This document shows, one piece after another, positions 55,946-64,000 of a stretch of 64,000 nucleotides of DNA. Origin of the DNA: Polynucleobacter tropicus (GTDB lineage: Bacteria; Pseudomonadota; Gammaproteobacteria; Burkholderiales; Burkholderiaceae); assembly GCF_013307225.1 (NCBI RefSeq), contig NZ_CP028942.1, positions 1,240,001-1,304,000 on the forward strand, written 5' to 3'. The translations under genes and the position numbers were made by a program. The notes beneath the pieces were generated by a model. That model ran no database searches, was not told the origin of the DNA, and saw only the letters and a list, made by a program, of their open reading frames with translations. Position 1 is the stretch's first letter, and each line of letters begins with the position of its first letter.

Positions 55946-56926
55946 TTATTCAATTTGAATATTGGCTTCTTTAATCACCTTGGCGTATCGCACACGATCA
56001 GACTCGATGCGCGCTTTAAATGCTGCTGGAGTCATTGCCAACGGTGTAGCGCCCTGCTGAATCAGGGTTTTCTTTACTTCTGGATCATTAATCACAGTTT
56101 TTAGATCGGCTGAAATTTGATCAGCAATCGCATTGGATGTTCCGCTTGGTGCCACCATACCAATCCATGAGCTGGTATCAAACCCTGGCAAAGCCGCTTC
56201 AGCAATAGTTGGCAACTCTGGCAATGCAGGCGATTTTGTGAGCGAGCTGACCGCCAAGCCTCGCAGCTTGCCTGTCTTTACCGAACCAATCGACTCAAGT
56301 ACAGTTGCAAAGTACATATCCACATGACCAGCCATCACGTCTGCCGCTGCTGGGCCACCACCTTTGTATGGCACGTGCAATAACTGAATACCGGCAGCTT
56401 TTTCAAACATCTCTGCTGCAATGTGTGGCCCACCGCCACTACCAGAACTTGCGTAACTCACTTTTCCTGGTTTTGCCTTGGCAATTGCAATTAATTCTTT
56501 TGTGCTATTTGCCGGAAAACTTGGGGTTACCAATAAGACATAAGGCAATTCAGCGATCATGCTGATTGGTGAAAAGGCTTTCTCCCAATCGTATGGCATC
56601 TTTTTATACAGCGATGGGTTAATAGATAAAGTGCCGACATTACCAATCAATAATGTGTAACCGTCTGGCTTTGCTCTACTCACATACTCAGAGCCCAGCA
56701 TGCCAGAGGCGCCTGCCTTATTTTCCACAACGACAGATTGCCCCCATTTCACTGAAAGCTTTTGTGCAATTAAGCGTGCGCCAGCATCTGTTCCACCCCC
56801 AGGAGGAAATGGCACCACGATGGTGACCGGTCTATTCGGAAATACCTCGCCAGCACCTTGTGCCCATGACGAAGCATTACTGATGGCGATACAGGCCACC
56901 ATGAATAGTGGAATAAATTTACGCAT
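55946..56926 (-). CDS. Bug/TctC-family solute-binding protein (1)
   Basis: This is a periplasmic extracytoplasmic receptor of 326 residues with a signal peptide (FIPLFMVACIAISNASSWAQGAG). The family blocks [29 protein letters not shown] and VENKAGASGMLGSEYVSRAKPDGYTLLIG are present, as is [23 protein letters not shown]. Bug proteins bind carboxylic acids, often for tripartite tricarboxylate (TctCBA) transporters. No TctA or TctB membrane gene is nearby. It is 50 bp after the second Bug gene. Confidence 0.92.
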   Translation of the reverse strand: MRKFIPLFMVACIAISNASSWAQGAGEVFPNRPVTIVVPFPPGGGTDAGARLIAQKLSVKWGQSVVVENKAGASGMLGSEYVSRAKPDGYTLLIGNVGTLSINPSLYKKMPYDWEKAFSPISMIAELPYVLLVTPSFPANSTKELIAIAKAKPGKVSYASSGSGGGPHIAAEMFEKAAGIQLLHVPYKGGGPAAADVMAGHVDMYFATVLESIGSVKTGKLRGLAVSSLTKSPALPELPTIAEAALPGFDTSSWIGMVAPSGTSNAIADQISADLKTVINDPEVKKTLIQQGATPLAMTPAAFKARIESDRVRYAKVIKEANIQIE

Positions 56927-56976
56927 ATTGTCTCCTCAACCTACTTTTTTATTCATGCATTCGCATTGCAAATGCA

Positions 56977-57963
56977 TTAGTCCAACTTAATGTTGTTTTC
57001 TTTAATAACTTTGCCCCAGGCATTTACTTCCTGCTGTAGCCACTTGCCAAATTCAGCCGGGCTCATTGGGTAAGCATCAGCACCCGCAGTCTTTAATGCC
57101 TCTTTTACCTCTGGCAATTTCATGGCCTTTAGTATTTCGGCATTGAGTTTGGCTACAACGGCAGGAGGTGTGCCAGCTGGCGCCAACACTCCTTGCCAGC
57201 TACCAGTCAAAAATCCAGGAAGTGTTTCAGCAATGGTTGGTGTATTGGCAAACTGCTCTAGACGTTTTGCGCTAGAGACAGCAACCAACTTGATAAGACC
57301 GCTTTTGACATGTGGGTAAGTAGCCGTCATGCCATTAAAGGTTAGATCAACCTGCCCTGCGCCCAAGTCAGTAATAGCTTGTGCACCACCTTTATATGGA
57401 ATATAGGCCCACTCAATGCCAGCCTGCTTGGCAAACACTACCCCAGCCAAATGGTTTGCGCTACCACTGCCAGCAGCTGATGCGAAATTGAGTTTGCCGG
57501 GATTTTTCTTGGCATAGACAATCAACTCAGGAACAGTATTAAATGGCATCTTATTGTTTGCCACTAATAAATGTGGCGAGTACGCCACCATCGTGATCGG
57601 AGCGAAATCCTTGGTGACATTAAATGGCAAGTTTGGATACAACGTTTGACTAATAGACAAAGTACCCACATCCATCAATACCAATGTGTAGCCATCGGGT
57701 GCAGCCCTTGCCACCATTTCAGCGCCTAAGTTACCGCTAGCGCCTGGTTTGTTATCCACAACTACCATTTGACCCATTGCATCGCCAATTTTTTGACCGA
57801 TTAAACGAGCTAATACATCAGAGGTGCCTCCTGCCGGAAACGGAACAATGATTTTGATGGGCTTATTTGGATAGGAGCTTGCGGCACTTGGATTGCCTTG
57901 CGCTAATGCGGTTCCACAAACTATGCAAATAAACAATAAGAAAAGGGATTGCAATTTTTTCAT
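56977..57963 (-). CDS. Bug/TctC-family solute-binding protein (2)
   Basis: The 328-residue receptor has a signal peptide (LQSLFLLFICIVCGTALAQGN) and the family blocks PNKPIKIIVPFPAGGTSDVLARLIGQ and VDNKPGASGNLGAEMVARAAPDGYTLVLMD. It differs at the ligand loops from its neighbour, so it may bind another acid. The start ATG directly abuts the stop of the aldehyde dehydrogenase gene (TAAATG), which implies coupled translation. Confidence 0.92.
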   Translation of the reverse strand: MKKLQSLFLLFICIVCGTALAQGNPSAASSYPNKPIKIIVPFPAGGTSDVLARLIGQKIGDAMGQMVVVDNKPGASGNLGAEMVARAAPDGYTLVLMDVGTLSISQTLYPNLPFNVTKDFAPITMVAYSPHLLVANNKMPFNTVPELIVYAKKNPGKLNFASAAGSGSANHLAGVVFAKQAGIEWAYIPYKGGAQAITDLGAGQVDLTFNGMTATYPHVKSGLIKLVAVSSAKRLEQFANTPTIAETLPGFLTGSWQGVLAPAGTPPAVVAKLNAEILKAMKLPEVKEALKTAGADAYPMSPAEFGKWLQQEVNAWGKVIKENNIKLD

Positions 57964-59532
57964 TTACTTTCCATTGATGAGCTTGGGAATGTTGATGCCA
58001 TTGTCTTTTAACGCCAGCGGCAATAGATCGACTGGGACATCCTGATAACAAACCGGACGCAAGAAACGCCAAATGGCTTCCGTACCTACCGAAGTCGTTC
58101 TACTATCAGATGTTGCTGGGAATGGGCCACCGTGCACCATGGCATGGCAAACCTCAACACCAGTTGGATAACCATTAAAGAGAATGCGACCTACTTTGCG
58201 CTCTAGGATACTCAGAAGTTTTTTAATGAACACCTTGTCATCATTTGGCTCCATCAATACTGTCGCCGTTAACTGCCCTTCTAAGCTCTTAGTAAGCTCA
58301 AGGACTTCATCATCGGTTTTGCATTTAATGATGAGTGAGCTAGAGCCAAATACTTCATCACGTAATGCATGATCTTGTAGGAAGGCTTTGGCATTTGTGA
58401 CAAAGAGGTTTGCGCGACATTGATTTGGTCCACTAGCTTCTTTAGCTTGAGCAATTTCTTGCACATTGCTGTTCGCCTTCAACCTAGCCACTCCAGACTC
58501 ATAAGCTTGGTGGATTCCAGGGGTAAGCATGATGCTTGGAGTAGAGGTCGATACGAGCTCCGCTACTTTGCCAATGAATGCATCGAGCTCTGGGGCCTCT
58601 TTCACAATTAATAAGCCTGGATTGGTGCAGAACTGACCCGAACCCATTAATAAGGAGTTCACAAAACCTGTAGCAATCGCGTCTGCACGATTTTTCAATG
58701 CTTCTGGTAGTAAATAAACCGGATTAATACTGCTCATCTCCGCATAAACAGGAATTGGTTCAGGTCTTGCTGCAGCAATTTTCATGAGCGCCACACCGCC
58801 TGAACGTGAGCCCGTAAATCCAACTGCCTTAATTCTGGAATCAGCGACTAATGCAGATCCAATATCGGCACCCGAACCAAACAGTAATGAAAAAGTTCCT
58901 TCTGGCATATTGCATGTCTTCACGGCTTCCTGAATGGCCTTTCCAACCAACTCAGATGTACCAGGATGAGCAGAATGTCCTTTAACAACGACTGGACAAC
59001 CAGCAGCCAATGCCGAAGCAGTATCTCCACCCGCCACAGAAAATGCTAAAGGAAAGTTGCTTGCGCCAAATACAGCAACTGGGCCCAATGGAATATGACG
59101 TAAACGCAAATCCGATCTTGGCAATGGTGTGCGCTCTGGCATAGCTGTATCAACTTTCACACCCAACCAACGCCCTGCTCGAACCTCTTCCGCAAAAAGC
59201 TTGAGCTGATTCATGGTGCGACCCAATTCGCCTTCAAGACGTGCTTTTGGCAAGCCAGACTCCAAACCTGCACGCTCAACAATCGCTGGGCCATTAGCCG
59301 CTAAATTAGAAGCGATTTGCTCTAAGAATTTTGCGCGGCTCTCTAAATCGGTTTCACGGTAAGCATCAAATGCTTGCTCGGCTAATGCGCAAGCGCGCTC
59401 AACTTCTTGTGCTCCTCCACCCAAGAATGCGGGTTCAAGATTTTCTCCAGTCGCAGGATTAATTCCGTAAATTGCTTTCTTAGAGCCTTGTACCAACTCT
59501 TTTCCAATAATCATATTTCCTGCGATTGTCAT
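57964..59532 (-). CDS. Aldehyde dehydrogenase, 2,5-dioxovalerate (alpha-ketoglutaric semialdehyde) type
   Basis: The enzyme should oxidise 2,5-dioxopentanoate to 2-oxoglutarate, the last step of the aldarate route. From the ATG at 59532 it has 522 residues. Present are FGASNFPLAFSVAGGDTASALAAGCPVVVKGH, the NAD(P) turn GFTGSRSGG (about 238-246), the catalytic Glu265 (YAEMSSINP) and the nucleophile Cys302 (SGQFCTNPG). Longer frames to 59646 overlap gudD and lack a plausible start. The AEMSSINP and GHSAHPGTS motifs fit the KGSADH subgroup. It lies 37 bp after gudD. Confidence 0.9.
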   Translation of the reverse strand: MTIAGNMIIGKELVQGSKKAIYGINPATGENLEPAFLGGGAQEVERACALAEQAFDAYRETDLESRAKFLEQIASNLAANGPAIVERAGLESGLPKARLEGELGRTMNQLKLFAEEVRAGRWLGVKVDTAMPERTPLPRSDLRLRHIPLGPVAVFGASNFPLAFSVAGGDTASALAAGCPVVVKGHSAHPGTSELVGKAIQEAVKTCNMPEGTFSLLFGSGADIGSALVADSRIKAVGFTGSRSGGVALMKIAAARPEPIPVYAEMSSINPVYLLPEALKNRADAIATGFVNSLLMGSGQFCTNPGLLIVKEAPELDAFIGKVAELVSTSTPSIMLTPGIHQAYESGVARLKANSNVQEIAQAKEASGPNQCRANLFVTNAKAFLQDHALRDEVFGSSSLIIKCKTDDEVLELTKSLEGQLTATVLMEPNDDKVFIKKLLSILERKVGRILFNGYPTGVEVCHAMVHGGPFPATSDSRTTSVGTEAIWRFLRPVCYQDVPVDLLPLALKDNGINIPKLINGK

Positions 59533-59569
59533 CTTGTTCTTTCGTTCTTTTAATTGGATTGATTTTGTA

Positions 59570-60901
59570 TTAGCGCACCATGCATGGCATTTTGTTATTA
59601 AATTTCCAGTTTGGAATGAGGAACTGCATCGCAACGCCATCATCACGCGCGCCCAAAGCCTTTTCCTTGTAGAGACGATGCGCTTTTTCTACCTCTTGCA
59701 TATCAAGCTCTACACCTAAGCCTGGCTTTTTAGGAACTAGCACATGACCACCTTTGATTTGGAATGGCTCTTTAGTCAGGCGCTGACCATCTTGCCAAAT
59801 CCAGTGAGTATCAATTGCCGTGATATTTCCAGGAGCTGCTGCGGCTACATGCGTAAACATCGCCAATGAAATATCAAAATGGTTATTAGAGTGTGAGCCC
59901 CAAGTTAAACCCCATTCATTGCACATTTGCGCCACTCGCACTGAACCGGCCATTGTCCAGAAGTGCGGATCAGCCAAAGGAATATCCACCGATTGCAATT
60001 GAATGGAGTGCTGCATTTCACGCCAATCTGTTGCGACCATATTGGTTGCGGTTGGCAAACCAGTCGCACGGCGGAACTCAGCCATAACCTCGCGACCAGA
60101 GAACACGCCTTCAGCACCACAAGGGTCTTCTGCATAAGCTAGTACGCCATGCATATCACGCATTAGGCGAATAGCGTCTTTTAACAACCAACCGCCATTA
60201 GGATCCAGTGTTACTCGTGCATTTGGAAAACGCTTTGCTAAAGCAGTTACCGCCTCTACTTCAGCCTCACCTGCTAATACACCGCCCTTAAGCTTAAAGT
60301 CATTAAAGCCGTATTTTTCATAAGCAGCTTCAGCCAACTTCACAACGCCTTCTGGCGTCATTGCCGTCTCGTTACGAGCTCTAAACCAGGCATCCGCAGA
60401 ATCCTTTTCCGAGCGATATGCCAAATCAGTTTTAGATTTATCCCCAATAAAGAAAAGATAGCCGAGCATCTCCACAGAATCACGCTGCTTCCCTTCGCCA
60501 AGCAATTCAGCAACTGGCACTCCAAGATGTTTACCCAATAAATCTAGATAGGCAGCCTCTAGCGCAGTGACTACGTGCACGGTAGTACGCAAGTCAAAGG
60601 TTTGTAAACCACGACCGCCGGCATCTAAGTTGGCAAATTTATCTCTTACGGCATTGAGAGCAGATTTATATGCACCAATAGATGAACCCATAACAATCTC
60701 TGCGGATTTTTTTAAGGTGTTCTCAATCTTTTCACCGCCAGGAACTTCACCTACGCCAACATTGCCAGAGCTATCTTTCAGAATCACAATGTTGCGGGTG
60801 AAATATGGGCCATGGGCACCACTGAGGTTCATGAGCATGCTATCTTCCCCTGCCACAGGGATAACAGTCACCTCGGTAATTTTTGGGGTATTTGAATTCA
60901 T
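59570..60901 (-). CDS. gudD: Glucarate dehydratase
   Basis: This enolase-superfamily enzyme converts D-glucarate (and L-idarate) to 5-dehydro-4-deoxyglucarate. The 443 residues match the family length. The N-terminal capping domain has [27 protein letters not shown]. The barrel contains [17 protein letters not shown] (the KxK catalytic site), DPNGGWLL and EDPC (metal ligands) and [17 protein letters not shown] (the catalytic His region). It is flanked by a Bug gene and the semialdehyde dehydrogenase, consistent with one pathway. Confidence 0.95.
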   Translation of the reverse strand: MNSNTPKITEVTVIPVAGEDSMLMNLSGAHGPYFTRNIVILKDSSGNVGVGEVPGGEKIENTLKKSAEIVMGSSIGAYKSALNAVRDKFANLDAGGRGLQTFDLRTTVHVVTALEAAYLDLLGKHLGVPVAELLGEGKQRDSVEMLGYLFFIGDKSKTDLAYRSEKDSADAWFRARNETAMTPEGVVKLAEAAYEKYGFNDFKLKGGVLAGEAEVEAVTALAKRFPNARVTLDPNGGWLLKDAIRLMRDMHGVLAYAEDPCGAEGVFSGREVMAEFRRATGLPTATNMVATDWREMQHSIQLQSVDIPLADPHFWTMAGSVRVAQMCNEWGLTWGSHSNNHFDISLAMFTHVAAAAPGNITAIDTHWIWQDGQRLTKEPFQIKGGHVLVPKKPGLGVELDMQEVEKAHRLYKEKALGARDDGVAMQFLIPNWKFNNKMPCMVR

Positions 60902-60948
60902 GGATTTCAGTAAATTTTTCTTATTTGTATTTGCAGTAAGTTCTGAAA

Positions 60949-61923
60949 TTAATTAGCAGTGATATTGCGAGATTCAATAAGCTTTTTCCACTTAGCATTC
61001 TCTTGTGCTTGATATTGCGCAAATTGCTCAGGAGTATTCGCCACGACCTCATAACCAATATCAATAAATGATTTTTTCGTTTGCGGATCATTGAGGGCAA
61101 AAATGACTGATTTATAAATTTTTGCTTTTACATCCGGTTGCAAGCCTTTTGGCGCAAGAACAGCTTGCCATCCGTAAGCCACAACCTCTTTGTAACCCAG
61201 CTCAGAAAATGTTGGCACATTTGGCAGTACAGGAGAACGCTTGTTTGCAGCCAATGCAAGCGGACGCAACTTGCCGGCATTAATAAACTGAATAACAGAG
61301 TTCACATTAGCAAATAAAGCATCTAATTGACCACCGACAGCATCGGTAATGGCTGGGCCACCACCTTTATAAGGTACGTGAATTCCAGTGGTGCCTGTTT
61401 GTTGCCAGAAAATTTCAGTTGCCAAATGATCAGATGAACCGCTTCCAGAAGATCCGAATGACAACTTTCCTGGGTTTGCTTTTTCTGCCGCAATTAAATC
61501 AGCCAATGTTTTATATGGGGAGTTTGCTGGAACAACTAAAACATTAGGAGATTGCAAGCCCACCGTCAGATAGTCAAAGTCTGTTGCAGCGTTATAAGGA
61601 ACACTAGGCAATAAGTGCGGGGCAATTACCAATGGTCCAAGTGATGTCACTAGCAAGGTGTATCCATCAGCTGGAGCACGCTTGACAAATCCTGCGCCTA
61701 CAGTTCCTGTTGCACCAGGCTTGTTATCAACAATCACATTTTGACCAAGCACTTCCTGCATCTTTGGGGCAATGGCTCTCGCCATTCCATCAGTTGAGCC
61801 ACCAGGAGGAAACGGAACAACAATAGTGATGACTTTATTTGGGTATGCTTGCGCCCAAATAACGGAACTAATTAAACAAATCAATAGTCCAAAAATAGCG
61901 TTAAGTAATTTTGAAAATTTCAT
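60949..61923 (-). CDS. Bug/TctC-family solute-binding protein (3)
   Basis: The 324-residue receptor has a signal peptide ([23 protein letters not shown]), then [28 protein letters not shown] and [51 protein letters not shown] is the ligand loop. It lies 18 bp after kdgD, the closest of the three to the promoter, and is the best candidate for the glucarate receptor; that is inference from position. Confidence 0.92.
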   Translation of the reverse strand: MKFSKLLNAIFGLLICLISSVIWAQAYPNKVITIVVPFPPGGSTDGMARAIAPKMQEVLGQNVIVDNKPGATGTVGAGFVKRAPADGYTLLVTSLGPLVIAPHLLPSVPYNAATDFDYLTVGLQSPNVLVVPANSPYKTLADLIAAEKANPGKLSFGSSGSGSSDHLATEIFWQQTGTTGIHVPYKGGGPAITDAVGGQLDALFANVNSVIQFINAGKLRPLALAANKRSPVLPNVPTFSELGYKEVVAYGWQAVLAPKGLQPDVKAKIYKSVIFALNDPQTKKSFIDIGYEVVANTPEQFAQYQAQENAKWKKLIESRNITAN

Positions 61924-61941
61924 GGTTCGTCTCCTGAATTT

Positions 61942-62853
61942 TTACTGTGGTCCTAATTTTTTAATCAATGTTGCCAACTCTTCATACTCAGTCGGCTTAA
62001 GATCTGTTAGCGGCGCACGTACTGGACCTGCGTCATGACCAACAATCTTCGCGCCTGCTTTAATGATGCTGACCGCATAACCTGGATCACGGTTACGAAT
62101 CTTCAAATATGGCATGAAGAATTCACGCAGTAAGTGATGCTGAGTTTTGAGATCATCATTCTTCACAGCGTGGTAGAAATCCATGGCAGTTTTTGGAATG
62201 AAGTTAAATACCGCAGATGAATACACTGGCGTGCCCAATGCCTTATAGGCTGCAGCGTATACCTCGGCTGTAGGTAAGCCACCTAGGTATGAGAAACGGT
62301 CACCCATCTTCATGTAGATGGAAGACATGATTTCGATATTGCCCACGCCGTCTTTAAAGCCAATCAAATTAGGGCAACGATCCGCCAAAATGGCCAATGA
62401 CTCAGGAGTGAGCTTAGTGACATTGCGGTTGTACACAATCACGCCAAATTTCACGCTCTTACACACCTGCTCTACGTGTGCAATCAAACCCTCTTGGCCT
62501 GCTTCCATTAAATAGTGCGGCAGTAACAAAATACCGTGGGCACCTTGACGCTCTGCTTCTTGTGCGCACTGAATAGCAAATCGAGTAGACCCGCCTGCCC
62601 CAGCAATAATAGGAACCTTCCCTTTGCAAGTTTGCACTGCGGTCTTGATGATCTCTGGATACTCTTGACCGTCGATTGAGAAAAACTCACCAGTACCACC
62701 TGCCGCGAACAATGCGCTTGCACCATAAGGGGCCAACCACTCCAAACGCTCGGCATATCCTTTTGCATTGAAATTGCCTTGTTGATCAAAATCCGTTACC
62801 GGAAAGGAAAGTAAGCCGTCTGAAACAATCTTTTTAAGGTCTTGCGGGTTCAT
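61942..62853 (-). CDS. kdgD: 5-dehydro-4-deoxyglucarate dehydratase
   Basis: The enzyme removes water and CO2 from 5-dehydro-4-deoxyglucarate to give 2,5-dioxopentanoate. The 303 residues form a DHDPS-type TIM barrel. Present are [61 protein letters not shown] (catalytic Tyr) and the Schiff-base Lys in [10 protein letters not shown] (about residue 187). It is the first gene after the operator-promoter region. Other DHDPS paralogues are excluded by the gudD and aldehyde dehydrogenase context. Confidence 0.92.
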   Translation of the reverse strand: MNPQDLKKIVSDGLLSFPVTDFDQQGNFNAKGYAERLEWLAPYGASALFAAGGTGEFFSIDGQEYPEIIKTAVQTCKGKVPIIAGAGGSTRFAIQCAQEAERQGAHGILLLPHYLMEAGQEGLIAHVEQVCKSVKFGVIVYNRNVTKLTPESLAILADRCPNLIGFKDGVGNIEIMSSIYMKMGDRFSYLGGLPTAEVYAAAYKALGTPVYSSAVFNFIPKTAMDFYHAVKNDDLKTQHHLLREFFMPYLKIRNRDPGYAVSIIKAGAKIVGHDAGPVRAPLTDLKPTEYEELATLIKKLGPQ

Positions 62854-62909
62854 TCAGGGTCCTTATGTATGAGTTTTTTTGCGAATTTGACAAATAATTT
62901 ACGAATAAA

Positions 62910-62963
62910 TGGTAGCGCTACCAAAGTAGATCAAATGTTAGCGATACCAAATTAGCTTGTCAA
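62910..62963 (-). promoter_or_regulatory. kdgD operon promoter with two LacI-type operators
   Basis: On the minus strand TTGACA (62958-62963), a 17-bp spacer and TAACAT (62935-62940) form a near-consensus promoter. The palindrome TGGTAGCGCTACCA (62910-62923) lies just after the predicted start point. A second, imperfect copy (TGTTAGCGATACCA, 62936-62949) covers the -10 and spacer. Their centres are 26 bp apart. Central CG palindromes of this type are bound by LacI/GalR-family repressors; the flanking gene encodes one. Confidence 0.8.
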
Positions 62964-63008
62964 CAGATTTTTTGTAGATTTGTAGGGGGTTTAGAGGGCT
63001 TTGGGCTT

Positions 63009-64000
63009 TTAAGCCGTATCGCGCTCAATGATTGAGAAGCCCACATCAACAATGGGTTCGGATACGGTTTTACCCTCTGCACGATCCATTAGGTATTGCG
63101 CAGCCAATTGGCCAATTTTTCCGCCATTGATTCGGACTGTAGTTAAGGCGGGGAGCATATCAGCAACAAACGGCACATCACCAAAACCCATGACGGCCAT
63201 TTGATTGGGAACTTCTATATTCTGATGACGCGCCTCTGTTAACGCGCCAAGTGCTAGCAAATCTGAACTACAAAATACTGCATCGGTTTTGGGTGCATCA
63301 GCTAATATTTTTGCCATAGCCGCCCTACCACTATGAATCGATCGCTCTCCACCGACATTCACAACAAAAGGTGGCGGTAAACCAGCTTGAGCAATTGCTT
63401 CTTGGTATGCGACCGTTCTCCGATCCGCGCGCTCGTCACCAGCACGTATTACAGCTAAGTGCTTCTTGCCCTTTTGAATAAGATAATTGGCGACCGCTAA
63501 GCCAATATCCTTATGGGAGAAGCCGATCAGCATATCAATTGGCGTGGGCGTTAAATCCCAAGTTTCGACCACCGGAATACCTGATGCCATTAGGCGCGTC
63601 CTACCCTTACCGGGCTGCATTACTCCCGCCAAAAAAATACCGTCAGGACGTCTACCAATTACCGAATCTAATAACAGTTCTTCACGTTCCGATGAGTAAT
63701 CCGACTGCCCCAGCATCAATTGATAACCAGAATCAAACAAAGTGTTGTTGAGGGCTTCAATAGTTTCATTAAAAACAGAGATCACCGTACTTGGCACAAC
63801 TGCGGCAATTAACTTACTTCTTGAAGAAGCTAAGCCGCCAGCCATTCGATTAGGAACGTAGCCTGTTCGAGCTACCGCATCTTCCACCCTCTTAAGCAGC
63901 TCTGGTGATACTTGCTCAGGTTTATTGATAGCTCTTGAAGCTGTAATCGGCGAAACCCCAGCAAGGCGAGCAACATCATGCAAAGTAATTGCACCACTGC
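63009..64000 (-). CDS. LacI-family transcriptional regulator (5' end outside window)
   Basis: The frame is open to the window end. It encodes a helix-turn-helix (LHDVARLAGVSPITASRAIN, recognition helix), the hinge helix region (VPNRMAGGLASSRSKLIAAVVP) and a periplasmic-binding-protein-like effector domain. The residues before LHDV (SGAIT) suggest that the true start lies only a few codons beyond 64000. The GntR-like (gluconate) branch is suggested by the effector-domain pattern. It lies just upstream of the kdgD operators, so it probably represses the aldarate operon until the inducer is bound. Confidence 0.88.
   Translation of the reverse strand, partial: SGAITLHDVARLAGVSPITASRAINKPEQVSPELLKRVEDAVARTGYVPNRMAGGLASSRSKLIAAVVPSTVISVFNETIEALNNTLFDSGYQLMLGQSDYSSEREELLLDSVIGRRPDGIFLAGVMQPGKGRTRLMASGIPVVETWDLTPTPIDMLIGFSHKDIGLAVANYLIQKGKKHLAVIRAGDERADRRTVAYQEAIAQAGLPPPFVVNVGGERSIHSGRAAMAKILADAPKTDAVFCSSDLLALGALTEARHQNIEVPNQMAVMGFGDVPFVADMLPALTTVRINGGKIGQLAAQYLMDRAEGKTVSEPIVDVGFSIIERDTA

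Noticed and set aside
59533..59646. Longer aldehyde dehydrogenase N-terminus
   Set aside because: It overlaps the end of gudD, and the extra residues do not resemble the family.

Overview
The window reads as chromosomal DNA of a small-genome betaproteobacterium of the Burkholderiaceae, most likely Polynucleobacter or a close relative. This rests on gene order (ndk-rlmN-ispG-hisS-yfgM-bamB-der-hfq-hflX-hflK-hflC-hisZ-purA; dnaX-ybaB-recR; surE-pcm-nlpD), short spacers, an AT-leaning base composition and several Bug-type solute-binding proteins. The assignment comes from recognised protein families and synteny only; no search was run.

Layout. 1-12.0 kb: housekeeping genes (a cut-off beta-propeller protein, hrpA, argA, a YggX-type iron protein, rpiA, transaldolase, a DUF2892 membrane protein, rlmB, rnr). 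A promoter-to-terminator unit at 6.6-6.8 kb looks like an unannotated small RNA. 12.2-16.8 kb: a tRNA-Leu(CAG) followed by less conserved genes (a hypothetical, a bestrophin-like membrane protein, a dienelactone hydrolase-type protein, an MFS transporter, a mini ion-channel-like protein and a small papain-like protein). 16.8-33.4 kb: glcB, then the long leftward purA/hisZ/hfl/hfq/der/bam/hisS/ispG/rlmN/ndk run. 33.6-38.9 kb: a Bax-inhibitor-1 family protein, rlmD, a DEDD exonuclease and nlpD-pcm-surE. 38.9-45.1 kb: a complete heavy-metal RND efflux operon reading directly into surE. 45.1-50.3 kb: an OprB-like porin, a lipoprotein, recR-ybaB-dnaX and the 4.5S RNA gene.

50.4-54.8 kb is an accessory islet. 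It holds small orphan proteins, a frameshifted integrase relic, two large modular nucleases and a 3' fragment of a tRNA-Ile2(CAU) gene. One nuclease has a PD-(D/E)XK/Vsr-like core between five ~45-residue repeats. The other has five zinc-binding repeats ahead of a GIY-YIG domain. This islet is the best candidate for an undescribed system in the window.

54.8-64 kb is a leftward aldarate catabolic operon: 5-dehydro-4-deoxyglucarate dehydratase, glucarate dehydratase, 2,5-dioxovalerate-type dehydrogenase, three Bug binding proteins and a 2-hydroxyacid dehydrogenase. It starts at a strong promoter overlapped by two palindromic LacI-type operators, next to a LacI-family gene cut by the window end. 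Together these would take up glucarate and convert it to 2-oxoglutarate.

A recurring small-scale feature is short tandem duplication (units of 12-15 bp) across or just after gene ends. It is seen after rlmB, tRNA-Leu, hisZ, ispG, rlmN, ybaB and a lipoprotein gene.
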